DNA from: Brevundimonas sp.
GTDB taxonomy: Bacteria > Pseudomonadota > Alphaproteobacteria > Caulobacterales > Caulobacteraceae
Reading direction: 5' to 3'
Assembly (NCBI GenBank): GCA_003248965.1
Contig: QFQU01000004.1
Span: 124,001 to 188,000 of the forward strand
Length of the DNA: 64,000 bases
Below the pieces are notes generated by a model. The model did not search any database, was not told the DNA's origin, and was given only the letters and a program-made list of their open reading frames with translations. A program made the translations under genes and the position numbers. Within the stretch, counting starts at the first letter, position 1, and every line of letters starts with the position of its first letter. This document shows, piece by piece, positions 8,311 through 15,568 of this stretch.

Positions 8311-8967
8311 ATGTCTGCAACCAAAAACATCCTCATCCTCGGCGGCACCGGCTACGCGGGGTCCGCACTGGCGCGCGAAGCCGTCCTGCGCGGTCATTCG
8401 GTTACGGCTGTGAGCCGATCCGCGCCCGCCGCGCCGGTCGACGGCGTCCAGTATGTCTCGGCCGACGCCCTTGCGGACGACATCGACCTGGGCGCGGCGC
8501 AGGTCGTCATCGGGGCCTTATCTCCGCGGGCCGAGAACGCCGGCACGCTTTTGAAGTCCTACCGCCGTCTGATGGACAAGACCCGCGCTGCCGGAGCCAG
8601 GCTGGTCCTGGTCGGGGGCTTCTCCTGCCTTCGCCGCGAGGCCGGCGCACCGCGCATGATCGAGGGCGAAAGTTTTCCGCCCGAAGTCCCGGAGGCCGTC
8701 GTGGTCGAAGCCAAGGAAAACATGGACGTCCTGAACGCCCTTCTGGCGGATGTGTCGGACCTTGACTGGCTGTTCGTCTCGCCGGCGATGGAGTTTTCGG
8801 CCTGGATGCCGGGCGAGGATCTGGGCCGCCACCGCGTCGGTGGCGATGTCGCCCTGTTCGATGAAAACGGCCGGTCCGCGATCAGCGGCCCGGACTACGC
8901 AAGGGCCGTTCTGGATGAGATCGAGACGCCGGCGCACCGCCGAGCTCAGATCGGTGTGGCTTATTAG
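8311..8967 (+). CDS. NAD(P)-binding Rossmann-fold oxidoreductase
   Basis: A 218-residue atypical short-chain dehydrogenase of the NAD(P)H-binding (NmrA-like, YwnB-type) group. The dinucleotide loop is ILILGGTGYAGSALAREAV, and LVLVGGFSCL and WLFVSPAMEFS mark the later strands. The substrate is unknown. It is third in the island cassette, 81 bases after the pirin gene, and has its own GAAGGA ribosome-binding site. Confidence 0.88.
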   Translation: MSATKNILILGGTGYAGSALAREAVLRGHSVTAVSRSAPAAPVDGVQYVSADALADDIDLGAAQVVIGALSPRAENAGTLLKSYRRLMDKTRAAGARLVLVGGFSCLRREAGAPRMIEGESFPPEVPEAVVVEAKENMDVLNALLADVSDLDWLFVSPAMEFSAWMPGEDLGRHRVGGDVALFDENGRSAISGPDYARAVLDEIETPAHRRAQIGVAY

Positions 8968-9004
8968 AAAGCCGCTTTCGCGTCGCTCACTCTACAGGGC
9001 TCGG

Positions 9005-9034
9005 GTTTGGGGCGAATTGTGGGGTGTTGATTTG
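9005..9034 (+). repeat. Degenerate third arm-type repeat
   Basis: Resembles the 5205 repeat and its right flank: GTTTGGGGCGAATTGTGGGG, then TG and GATTTG. It has the same orientation as the other two copies. Confidence 0.35.
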
Positions 9035-9117
9035 TCCTGTCAGCGTCTTCGGTCCGTCGCTTCGGTTCATTGGCAAATAGACGAACGAGCATGATGGTTT
9101 TTGGAAACGGACCCATA

Positions 9118-9138
9118 TGTTGGGGCGGCTGTTAGGGT
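9118..9138 (+). repeat. Candidate integrase arm-type site, right end
   Basis: TGTTGGGG-CGGC-TGTTAGGGT. It matches the left-end copy at 5205-5225 at 17 of 21 positions, with the four differences confined to the spacer. Confidence 0.5.
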
Positions 9139-9192
9139 TTTCCTGCCCGGGAGATAATTTTTCCAAGTATTTCAAATGCTTACTTGGGAAGT

Positions 9193-9207
9193 ATGGCGCA
9201 CCCGACA
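9193..9207 (+). repeat. Right attachment-site core (attR-like, within tRNA-Arg)
   Basis: Second copy of ATGGCGCACCCGACA. It covers one flanking base plus the CCA end, discriminator, acceptor 3' strand and start of the T-stem of tRNA-Arg. Confidence 0.7.
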
Positions 9208-9270
9208 GGATTCGAACCTGTGACCTCTGCCTTCGGAGGGCAGCACTCTATCCAGCTGAGCTACGGGTGC
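9194..9270 (-). tRNA. tRNA-Arg (anticodon CCG)
   Basis: A complete 77-nt cloverleaf on the minus strand. Acceptor stem GCACCCG / CGGGTGC, D-arm GCTC...GAGT, anticodon stem CTGCC / GGCAG around loop CTCCGAA (anticodon CCG, reading CGG), T-arm ACAGG-TTCGAAT-CCTGT, discriminator G and an encoded CCA. Its 3' end is the insertion site of the island to the left. Confidence 0.97.
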
Positions 9271-9356
9271 GTACGCGGCGTGACGCCGGAAAGGGCCGCT
9301 TACAGCAAGGCGCGGACGGTCTCAATCCCGAATGCGCCGATTGAGGTGTTCGGGGC

Positions 9357-10154
9357 CTATTGGGCCGTCATGCCGCCGTCGATCTTGAACTCGGACCCGG
9401 TGACGAATTTGGATTCGTCCGACGCCAGATAGAGGACGCAATAGGCGACGTCGTCCGGTTCCCCGATCCGTTTCAGCGGGATGCCGCGCGCCAGGCGTTC
9501 GGCGGCCTTGTCCGGGTCCCCGCCGGCCATGGCGATGAAGGGGTCCAGGATCGGGGTCTTGATGAAGACCGGATGGACCGAGTTGCAGCGCACGTTCCAG
9601 TCGGCCTTGGCCGCCTCCAGCGCCAGGGTCTTGGTGTACATCCAGACGCCGGCCTTGGTGGCGTTGTAGGCGCCCATGCCGGGGGCGGCGGCCAGGCCGG
9701 CGATGGAGGAGATGTTGACGATCGAGGCCGGTGCGGCGGCGCGCAGATGCGGCAGGGCGTGTTTGGCGCCCAGCATGACGGATCGCAGGTTGATCTCGTA
9801 CTGACGCTGCCAGTTCTCGACCGTGTCCTGTTCGACGAAGGCCAGGGGGCCGCCGACGCCGGCGTTGTTGACCAGGACCGACAGACCGCCCAGGTCGGCC
9901 GCGGCGGCGTCGATCACGCGGGCCCAGTCGTCCTCGCTGGCGACGTCGTGGGCGTAGGCGAAGGCCGAGCCGGGGGTCTGGACGTTGACGCGCCAGGCCA
10001 GGTCCGCCACCCGGGTCTCGTCGATGTCGGTCAGGGCCAGGGTCGCGCCCTCGCGCGCCATCATGAAGGCCATGGCCTCGCCCAGGCCGCCGGCGGCGCC
10101 GGTGATCAGGACCTTCTTGCCGGCGACGCGGCCGGGACGGGGTTTGACGCTCAT
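9357..10154 (-). CDS. SDR family NAD(P)-dependent oxidoreductase
   Basis: A 265-residue classical short-chain dehydrogenase. The cofactor loop is VLITGAAGGLGEAMAFMMAR; NNAGVGG follows, with catalytic Ser in IVNISSIAGL, YNATK with the Tyr and Lys, and the C-terminal LASDESKFVTGSEFKIDGG. An Asp after the second strand (LTDIDE) suggests NAD preference. It overlaps the pterin dehydratase stop by 4 bases, so the two are translationally coupled. Substrate unknown. Confidence 0.94.
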   Translation of the reverse strand: MSVKPRPGRVAGKKVLITGAAGGLGEAMAFMMAREGATLALTDIDETRVADLAWRVNVQTPGSAFAYAHDVASEDDWARVIDAAAADLGGLSVLVNNAGVGGPLAFVEQDTVENWQRQYEINLRSVMLGAKHALPHLRAAAPASIVNISSIAGLAAAPGMGAYNATKAGVWMYTKTLALEAAKADWNVRCNSVHPVFIKTPILDPFIAMAGGDPDKAAERLARGIPLKRIGEPDDVAYCVLYLASDESKFVTGSEFKIDGGMTAQ

Positions 10155-10456
10155 GCGCGGGCTCCGGTTTCAGCGGCGGCCCGATCGATGAAGCGGGCCA
10201 GGGCGACATCCTTGTCGGTCACGCCGTCGGCGTCGTGGGTGGTCAGCAGCACCTCCACCCGATCATAGACGTTCGACCATTCGGGGTGATGGTCCATCTT
10301 GTCCGCCGTCAGGGCGACGCGGGTCATGAAGCCGAAGGCGGCGTTGAAATCGGCGAAGCGCAGGGTGCGGGTCAGGGCCGGTCGGGCGTCGTCGGCCACA
10401 CGCCAGTCCGGCAGGGATTTCAAGGCTTCCGCAAGGTCAAGGCGGGCGTCGGTCAT
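10151..10456 (-). CDS. phhB: 4a-hydroxytetrahydrobiopterin dehydratase
   Basis: Pterin-4a-carbinolamine dehydratase, 101 residues, which dehydrates the carbinolamine made by aromatic amino acid hydroxylases. It shows the family core DKMDHHPEWSNVYDRVEVLL with the His-His and Pro-Glu-Trp, and TTHDADGVTDKDVALARFID. No phenylalanine hydroxylase gene is nearby. It is first of a two-gene unit with the SDR. Confidence 0.95.
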   Translation of the reverse strand: MTDARLDLAEALKSLPDWRVADDARPALTRTLRFADFNAAFGFMTRVALTADKMDHHPEWSNVYDRVEVLLTTHDADGVTDKDVALARFIDRAAAETGARA

Positions 10457-10570
10457 GGGCGTTCCTCTTTTGCGACAGGGCTAAGGCGCCCGGACGACGA
10501 CGGCAAGCGGCGGAACGGGGCCTCAAGCTTGGCGTTGAGAAAGCGTCGCCGTTGGAGCCGAGAGCGCCGG

Positions 10571-11275
10571 ATGAGAAACAATCTTTGGATCGCCGACCTG
10601 GACGCCGAGGATCGGGCGCGGATCGAACCCCATCTGCAATCCCGCGAGATGGCGCGCGGACAGGTGCTGTTCGACGCGGGGGAGCCGGTGGACCAGGTCT
10701 GGTTTCCGCTGAAGGGCGTGGTCTCCCTGATGACCCTGCTGCCCGACGACAAGGCGGTGGAGACCGCCGCCATCGGGCGAGAGGGCCTGGTCGGGGTGAC
10801 GTGCGGACCCATGAACGCGCGCGCCGTCAGCCGGGCGGTCAGCCAGCGTGAAGGCCTGGCCGCCTGTTGCGACGCCGAGGTGTTCGGCGCGGCGCTGGAG
10901 GCCAGCGAGAGCCTGCGCCTGGCCCTGTCACGCTATACCGAAGGATTGATGGCCCAGGTGCAGCAGGCGGCCGCCTGCAACGCCCAGCACACCCTGGACG
11001 AACGGCTGGCGCGTTGGCTTCTGGTCCTGCACGACCGGGCCGAGGAGGATCGTCTGGACCTGACCCAGGCCGACATCGCCGGCATGCTGGGCGTGCGGCG
11101 CGCCACCGTGTCCGAGGTCGGGGCCGTGCTGGAGAACCGGGGCCTGATCGAGCGCGGTCGCGGCTGGGTGCGCGTCGCTGACCGCGACGGGCTGGAGGCG
11201 GCGTCGTGCGGCTGCTACGGCCTGATGCGCGAGGTGGCCAGGGAACTGCATCTTCCGCGTCCCCAGGCGGCGTGA
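10571..11275 (+). CDS. Crp/Fnr family transcriptional regulator
   Basis: A 234-residue regulator with an N-terminal cyclic-nucleotide-binding fold (GQVLFDAGEPVDQVWFPLKG) and a C-terminal Crp-type winged helix (LDLTQADIAGMLGVRRATVS, then EVGAVLENRGLIERGRGWV). The cAMP-binding Arg motif is absent and no [4Fe-4S] cysteine cluster is seen at the N-terminus, so its signal is not evident. The start is the ATG at 10571, after a weak GAGAGCG site. Confidence 0.88.
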   Translation: MRNNLWIADLDAEDRARIEPHLQSREMARGQVLFDAGEPVDQVWFPLKGVVSLMTLLPDDKAVETAAIGREGLVGVTCGPMNARAVSRAVSQREGLAACCDAEVFGAALEASESLRLALSRYTEGLMAQVQQAAACNAQHTLDERLARWLLVLHDRAEEDRLDLTQADIAGMLGVRRATVSEVGAVLENRGLIERGRGWVRVADRDGLEAASCGCYGLMREVARELHLPRPQAA

Positions 11276-11306
11276 CGCGGCCGTCGCGACGCGCTAGACC
11301 GTCGCC

Positions 11307-12095
11307 ATGACCTACGCCTCCCCGCACGGCCCGCATTCGCAGGGCGACCGCTCCTCCTTCGGCTTTCGCGACGTGGACGCGCGCGAAAAGGTGAAGATGG
11401 TGCGCGGGGTCTTCGATTCCGTCGCCTCCAACTATGACGTGATGAACGACCTGATGAGCGTGGGCGTCCACCGCATCTGGAAGGATATCGCCGCCGCCAA
11501 GCTGAACCCCCGCCCCGGCGAGACCATTCTGGACGTGGCGGGCGGCACCGGCGACATGGCGCGGCGCTATTCGAAGATGGCCCGCGCGGCGCAGCAGCGG
11601 CGCGGGGGCGAGGACGCCTCGGTCATCGTGCTGGACTACAACGCCGAAATGATCCTGGCGGGCGTCCACAAGGGCGGCGAGCCGGAGATGAGCTGGACGG
11701 TCGGCGACGCCATGAACCTGCCGCTGCCGGACGCCTCGGTCGACGCCTATTCGATCAGTTTCGGCATCAGGAACGTGGCCCATATCGACAAGGCCCTGGC
11801 CGAGGCGCGCAGGGTGCTGAAGCCCGGCGGCCGGTTCCTGTGCCTGGAGTTCTCTCGGCCCACGACCACGCCGATCCGCAAGGTCTATGACGCCTGGTCC
11901 TTCCACGCCATTCCGCGCATCGGCGGCTGGGTCGCCAAGGATCGCGACAGCTATCAGTATCTGGTCGAGAGCATCCGACGTTTCCCCGATCAAACGGCGT
12001 TCAAGCGGATGATCGAACAGGCGGGCTTCAGCCGCGTGTCCGTGACCAATCTGTCGGGCGGGATCGCCGCCATCCACCACGGGTGGGCGATCTGA
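11307..12095 (+). CDS. ubiE: Ubiquinone/menaquinone C-methyltransferase UbiE
   Basis: SAM-dependent C-methyltransferase of ubiquinone (and menaquinone) synthesis. The 262 residues show FGFRDVDAREKVKMVRGVFD, YDVMNDLMSVGVHRIWKD, the SAM loop ILDVAGGTGDMARRY, and the signatures SISFGIRNV and RVLKPGGRFLCLEFS. A roughly 10-residue basic insert (RAAQQRRGGED) is typical of alphaproteobacterial forms. ubiB overlaps its end by 13 bases. Confidence 0.97.
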   Translation: MTYASPHGPHSQGDRSSFGFRDVDAREKVKMVRGVFDSVASNYDVMNDLMSVGVHRIWKDIAAAKLNPRPGETILDVAGGTGDMARRYSKMARAAQQRRGGEDASVIVLDYNAEMILAGVHKGGEPEMSWTVGDAMNLPLPDASVDAYSISFGIRNVAHIDKALAEARRVLKPGGRFLCLEFSRPTTTPIRKVYDAWSFHAIPRIGGWVAKDRDSYQYLVESIRRFPDQTAFKRMIEQAGFSRVSVTNLSGGIAAIHHGWAI

Positions 12096-13663
12096 CCAGC
12101 CGGATCTATCGCACGGCCCCGCCGCCGCCCGCGACCGTGGCGGTGCAGCACCCGGTCGCCGCCTTCCTGCGGCTGATGGGATGGCTGTGGGTGTTGGCGC
12201 GCCATGACGCCCTGATCCCGCGCGAGGTCACGCCCCTGCTGCCGGCCTGGACCCGGCCCTTCGCGCGGTTCGTGCAACTGCTTTCCGGAAAGGCGGGCCG
12301 TCAGGGCCGCCCCGGCCAACGGTTGGGCAAGGCGTTCGAGCATCTGGGGCCGGTGGCGATCAAGCTGGGTCAGGTGCTGGCCACGCGCGCCGACATCTTC
12401 GGCCTGGAGTTCGCCCGCGACCTGGGGCGGTTGAAGGACGCCCTGCCGCCCTTCCCCGAAGATGTGGCGCGGCGCGAGATCGAACGGTCGCTGGGGCGGC
12501 CGGTCGACAGCCTGTTCATCGGCCTGGGACCGGCGGTCGCCGCCGCCTCCCTGGCCCAGGCGCACCGGGCGACCCTGGCCGACGGCCGGGCGGTGGCGGT
12601 CAAGGTGCTGCGGCCGGGCGTGGAGCGCCGGGTCGCCGACGGACTGGATTCGATGCGGCTGGGCGCGGCCCTGGTCTGGCGTTTCGTGCCGGCGGCGCGG
12701 CGGTTGGAGCCACAGGCCTTCGTCGAGACCATCGCCCGCTCTCTGGACCTGGAGCTGGACATGCGGCTGGAAGCGGCCGCCGCCAGCGAAATGGCCGAGG
12801 TCATGGCCAAGGACGGCTACATGTCCGCTCCGCCGGTGGTCTGGGACGGGGTGGGCAAGCGGGTGTTGACCCTGGAATGGGCGCCGGGCGTGCCCATGAC
12901 CGACCCGGCCTTGCGCGATCTGCCGGGCCTGGACGTGGACCTCCTGGCCGACAATGTGGTGCGCGCCTTTCTGGTGCAGGCGCTGGATCACGGGGCCTTC
13001 CACGCCGACCTGCACGAGGGCAATCTGTTCGCCGGCGCCCCGGCCCATCTGACAGCCATCGACTTCGGCATCGTCGGGCGGCTGGGTCCGGCCGAGCGGC
13101 GCTATCTGGCCGAGATCCTGTGGGGCTTCATCAGCCGCGACTACGACCGCATCGCCCGCGTCCATTTCGAGGCCGGATATGTGCCGCCGCACCATTCGGT
13201 CGAGACCTTCGCCCAGGCCCTGCGCGCGGTGGGCGAGCCGGTGATCGGCCGCGCCGCCAGCCAGGTCTCGATGGGCCGTCTGCTGGGTCAGTTGTTCGAG
13301 ATCACCGCCCTGTTCGACATGCGGCTGAGGCCCGAACTGATCCTGTTGCAGAAGACCATGGTGTCGGTCGAGGGGGTGGCGCGCCGCCTCAATCCCGATC
13401 ACGACCTGTGGGCCGCCGCCAAGCCCGTGGTCGAGCGCTGGATCCGCCGCGAGCTGGGGCCTCAGGCCCAGGCCCGCGACGCCCTGAACGAGCTGATCGC
13501 CGCCGCCCGCGCCATCTCGCGTCTGGTCCAGGACCCGCCGCAGCCGACGACGGTGGTCATGGAAAAGTCGGGAACTCCGGCTTGGCTGGCGGTTTCCGTC
13601 ACCGTCGCGACGATCGCGGCCCTGGCGGCCCTGGGCTTTTCGCTGTGGCCCTATCTGCATTGA
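12083..13663 (+). CDS. ubiB: UbiB atypical protein kinase-like protein
   Basis: ABC1/ADCK/UbiB family ATPase required for ubiquinone synthesis, 526 residues. The family KxGQ motif is in GPVAIKLGQVLATRADIFG, and the alanine-rich loop AAASLAQAHRATLADGRAVA replaces the kinase P-loop. The catalytic segment is GAFHADLHEGNLF, followed by AIDFGIVGRL. Two C-terminal membrane helices end near WPYLH. It starts at GTG, overlapping ubiE by 13 bases, so the two are coupled. Confidence 0.96.
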   Translation: MGDLTSRIYRTAPPPPATVAVQHPVAAFLRLMGWLWVLARHDALIPREVTPLLPAWTRPFARFVQLLSGKAGRQGRPGQRLGKAFEHLGPVAIKLGQVLATRADIFGLEFARDLGRLKDALPPFPEDVARREIERSLGRPVDSLFIGLGPAVAAASLAQAHRATLADGRAVAVKVLRPGVERRVADGLDSMRLGAALVWRFVPAARRLEPQAFVETIARSLDLELDMRLEAAAASEMAEVMAKDGYMSAPPVVWDGVGKRVLTLEWAPGVPMTDPALRDLPGLDVDLLADNVVRAFLVQALDHGAFHADLHEGNLFAGAPAHLTAIDFGIVGRLGPAERRYLAEILWGFISRDYDRIARVHFEAGYVPPHHSVETFAQALRAVGEPVIGRAASQVSMGRLLGQLFEITALFDMRLRPELILLQKTMVSVEGVARRLNPDHDLWAAAKPVVERWIRRELGPQAQARDALNELIAAARAISRLVQDPPQPTTVVMEKSGTPAWLAVSVTVATIAALAALGFSLWPYLH

Positions 13664-13677
13664 CCGGAGCCTTCATC

Positions 13678-14193
13678 ATGAAGACGACCCTGAAGACCGT
13701 TGCCCTTGCGACCGCGCCTCTGGCCGCCGCCCTCCTGCTGACGCCCGGCCTCGCCCTGGCCCAGTCCGGCGCGGCCGCCGGCGCCGTGCCCAACAGCTTC
13801 GACGCGCCGGCCCAGACTCACGGCCAGACTCGGGGCCAAGCTCAGGGTCAGACTCAGACCGTGCGTCCCGGCTCGGCCGCCTCCGACGCCCAGGCGCCCG
13901 ACGTCGCCCGCTCTCAGGAAGCCTTGCGCGGCGTCATCGCGGCGGCGCAGGGGGCCGGTTTCGACTATTCCGTCTTCACCCCCGACCTGGCGTCCAAGAT
14001 CCGCCAGCAGGCCGCCCAGGTCACGCCGCTGATCAAGAGCTTCGGCGCCCTGAAATCCGTCGACTACCAGCGCCAGGAGGGCGAGGCCCAGCTGTTCAAG
14101 GTGACGTTCGACAATCAGGTCACGGAGTGGATGATCGGCTTCGACGCCGACGACAAGATCGCCGCCCTTCTGTTCCGCCCCGCTCAGGACTGA
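13678..14193 (+). CDS. Exported hypothetical protein
   Basis: A 171-residue protein with a signal peptide (MKTTLKTVALATAPLAAALL ... ALAQ). A short Gln/Gly/Thr-rich low-complexity segment follows (HGQTRGQAQGQTQT). The folded C-terminal domain of about 95 residues ends IGFDADDKIAALLFRP, which recalls small NTF2-like or DUF3887-type domains, but the match is weak. It lies 14 bases after ubiB. Confidence 0.75.
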   Translation: MKTTLKTVALATAPLAAALLLTPGLALAQSGAAAGAVPNSFDAPAQTHGQTRGQAQGQTQTVRPGSAASDAQAPDVARSQEALRGVIAAAQGAGFDYSVFTPDLASKIRQQAAQVTPLIKSFGALKSVDYQRQEGEAQLFKVTFDNQVTEWMIGFDADDKIAALLFRPAQD

Positions 14194-14289
14194 CGGCGCG
14201 GCCTTCCGGCTTTTTGGTCATTCCCATTCGTCCTGTCGCAAGCCCCTGAATGACGACGCGGGCGTCCTAAGGTCGAATGTCGATGAACC

Positions 14290-14691
14290 CTAGTCGATCC
14301 TGGGCTTGCCCCGGCCGGACTTGATGGCGGACCGGCTGGTCTTGGCCTGCAGACGCCGTTCCTTGGAGGCGCGGGTCGGACGCGTCGGGACGCGGAAGAC
14401 CGGCTTGATCGAGGCGGCGTCCACCATCTCCTGAAGCCGGGCCATGGCGTCGGCGCGGTTGCGATCCTGGGTGCGGTGGCGCACGGCGTTGATCAGGATC
14501 ACCCCGTCCAGCGTCAGGCGGCTGCCCGCCAGCTTCATCAGCCGCGCCTTGACCGGTTCGGTCAGGGAGGGTGAGTTCCTGACGTCGAACCGCATCTGCA
14601 CGGCGGTGGAGACCTTGTTGACGTTCTGCCCGCCGGGTCCGCCGGCGCGGTAGAAGCGGAATTCCAGCTCCTCCTCGGGTATGGTCGTCAT
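14290..14691 (-). CDS. arfB: Alternative ribosome-rescue factor B
   Basis: A peptidyl-tRNA hydrolase that releases ribosomes stalled on mRNA without a stop codon. The 133 residues carry the catalytic GGQ loop in FYRAGGPGGQNVNKVST. A basic C-terminal tail (TRASKERRLQAKTSRSAIKS) enters the empty mRNA channel in the E. coli protein. It overlaps the DUF188 gene by 4 bases. Confidence 0.95.
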   Translation of the reverse strand: MTTIPEEELEFRFYRAGGPGGQNVNKVSTAVQMRFDVRNSPSLTEPVKARLMKLAGSRLTLDGVILINAVRHRTQDRNRADAMARLQEMVDAASIKPVFRVPTRPTRASKERRLQAKTSRSAIKSGRGKPRID

Positions 14692-15146
14692 GGAACGGCC
14701 TTGCGCGCCTTGACCACGGCCTGATCCAGCGCCTGCAGAAAGCGCGAGCGGTCGGCGGCCGAAAAGGGGGGCGGCCCAGCGGTCGCCACGCCGATGGAGC
14801 GCAGGTGCTCGCCCACCATCCGCCCCGCCAGGGCGGATCCGATCGAATCCGGGGTGAAGGGCTGACCATTCGATTTCAGCGCCTGGGCGCCGGCTTTCAG
14901 GCAGCGGTCGGCCAGGGGGATGTCGGCGGTGATCACCACATCGCCTGGTCCGGCCCGCTCGGCGATCCAGTCGTCGGCCACGTCGGGCCCGGCGTCCACC
15001 ACGACCTGTTCGATCAGGGCTTCGCGCGGAACCTGCATCCAGCCGTTGGAGACGACATAGGTCTTAAGCCCATACCGCCGCGCCACGCGATAGACCTCCT
15101 CCTTCACCGGGCAGGCGTCGGCGTCGATGTAGAGGGCGGTGGCCAT
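14688..15146 (-). CDS. YaiI/YqxD family (DUF188) protein
   Basis: A 152-residue protein of the DUF188 family with a PIN-like fold and uncharacterised nuclease-like acidic residues. It shows LYIDADACPVKEEVYRVARR, VVDAGPDVADDWIAERAGPG and VVITADIPLADRCLKAGA. It is upstream of and overlaps arfB, which hints at an RNA-related role, but none is established. Confidence 0.92.
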   Translation of the reverse strand: MATALYIDADACPVKEEVYRVARRYGLKTYVVSNGWMQVPREALIEQVVVDAGPDVADDWIAERAGPGDVVITADIPLADRCLKAGAQALKSNGQPFTPDSIGSALAGRMVGEHLRSIGVATAGPPPFSAADRSRFLQALDQAVVKARKAVP

Positions 15147-15171
15147 GACGCCGGACCTAGCGCGTCCCGTC

Positions 15172-15203
15172 GAAAAAGAAAAAGCCTGGAAAGGCCGACA
15201 GGC
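15172..15203 (-). terminator. Terminator of the DUF1674 gene
   Basis: On the minus strand, stem GCCTG / CAGGC with a 10-base loop, followed by TTTTTCTTTTT. It starts one base after the stop codon. Confidence 0.65.
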
Positions 15204-15461
15204 CTAGAAATCGACCGCCAGGCCCTTCTTTTCCCAGTCGCCATAGCGCGTCGGTTCGGGCCCGCGGGGGCCGCCGTGTTCGGGCTGGGCCTCCGGCGTC
15301 GGTTCGGCCGCGCGCCGTGCGGCGGCCTCCAGGAGGGCGCGGCGCGCCGTCTCGGACAGCGGGCGCTCCGGCGTGGCGTGGGGCACGTCGGTGTTGAAGG
15401 CCGGGCCGTGCGCGCCTTGCGCCTCGGTCGGCTGGGGCGCGGGGGTGGGCTGTTCGGTCAC
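15204..15461 (-). CDS. DUF1674 protein, SDHAF4-like
   Basis: An 85-residue protein with a disordered Pro/Ala-rich N-terminus and the conserved C-terminal motif EHGGPRGPEPTRYGDWEKKG ending AVDF. That motif defines the DUF1674 family, whose eukaryotic member SDHAF4 helps flavinylated SdhA assemble into succinate dehydrogenase. No sdh gene is in the window. Its own terminator follows. Confidence 0.85.
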   Translation of the reverse strand: MTEQPTPAPQPTEAQGAHGPAFNTDVPHATPERPLSETARRALLEAAARRAAEPTPEAQPEHGGPRGPEPTRYGDWEKKGLAVDF

Positions 15462-15568
15462 AGGGCGGCTCCCTTGAGCGCGGGATCGGGCCGCCTCAAA
15501 TAGGCGATCGAACGCGCGACGCCAACGTAGCGAAGGATCGGACCGGCGCGCGCGAAACGGAAGAGACG

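Larger units (their letters stand above)
8968..9193. other. Non-coding right end of the island
   Basis: AT-richer than its surroundings and without a credible gene. It holds two copies of the candidate arm-type repeat (9005-9034, 9118-9138) and an inverted repeat CCAAGTA (9163-9169) / TACTTGG (9181-9187) that abuts the attachment core. The inverted repeat has no T-run on the correct side for a tRNA terminator and may be part of the recombination site. Confidence 0.5.
5071..9207. mobile_element. Genomic island integrated at tRNA-Arg(CCG), decayed
   Basis: The segment is bounded by an exact 15-bp direct repeat, ATGGCGCACCCGACA, at 5071-5085 and 9193-9207. The right copy is the 3' end of the intact tRNA-Arg gene (CCA end, discriminator, acceptor strand and the start of the T-arm); the left copy is isolated. 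A tyrosine integrase remnant lies just inside the left end. Repeats that look like integrase arm sites lie inside both ends. Cargo is an HxlR regulator with azoreductase, pirin and an NAD(P)-binding protein. The broken integrase means it should no longer excise unaided. Confidence 0.75.

Noticed and set aside
9163..9187. Rho-independent terminator for tRNA-Arg
   Set aside because: On the minus strand the stem is followed by A residues, not T.
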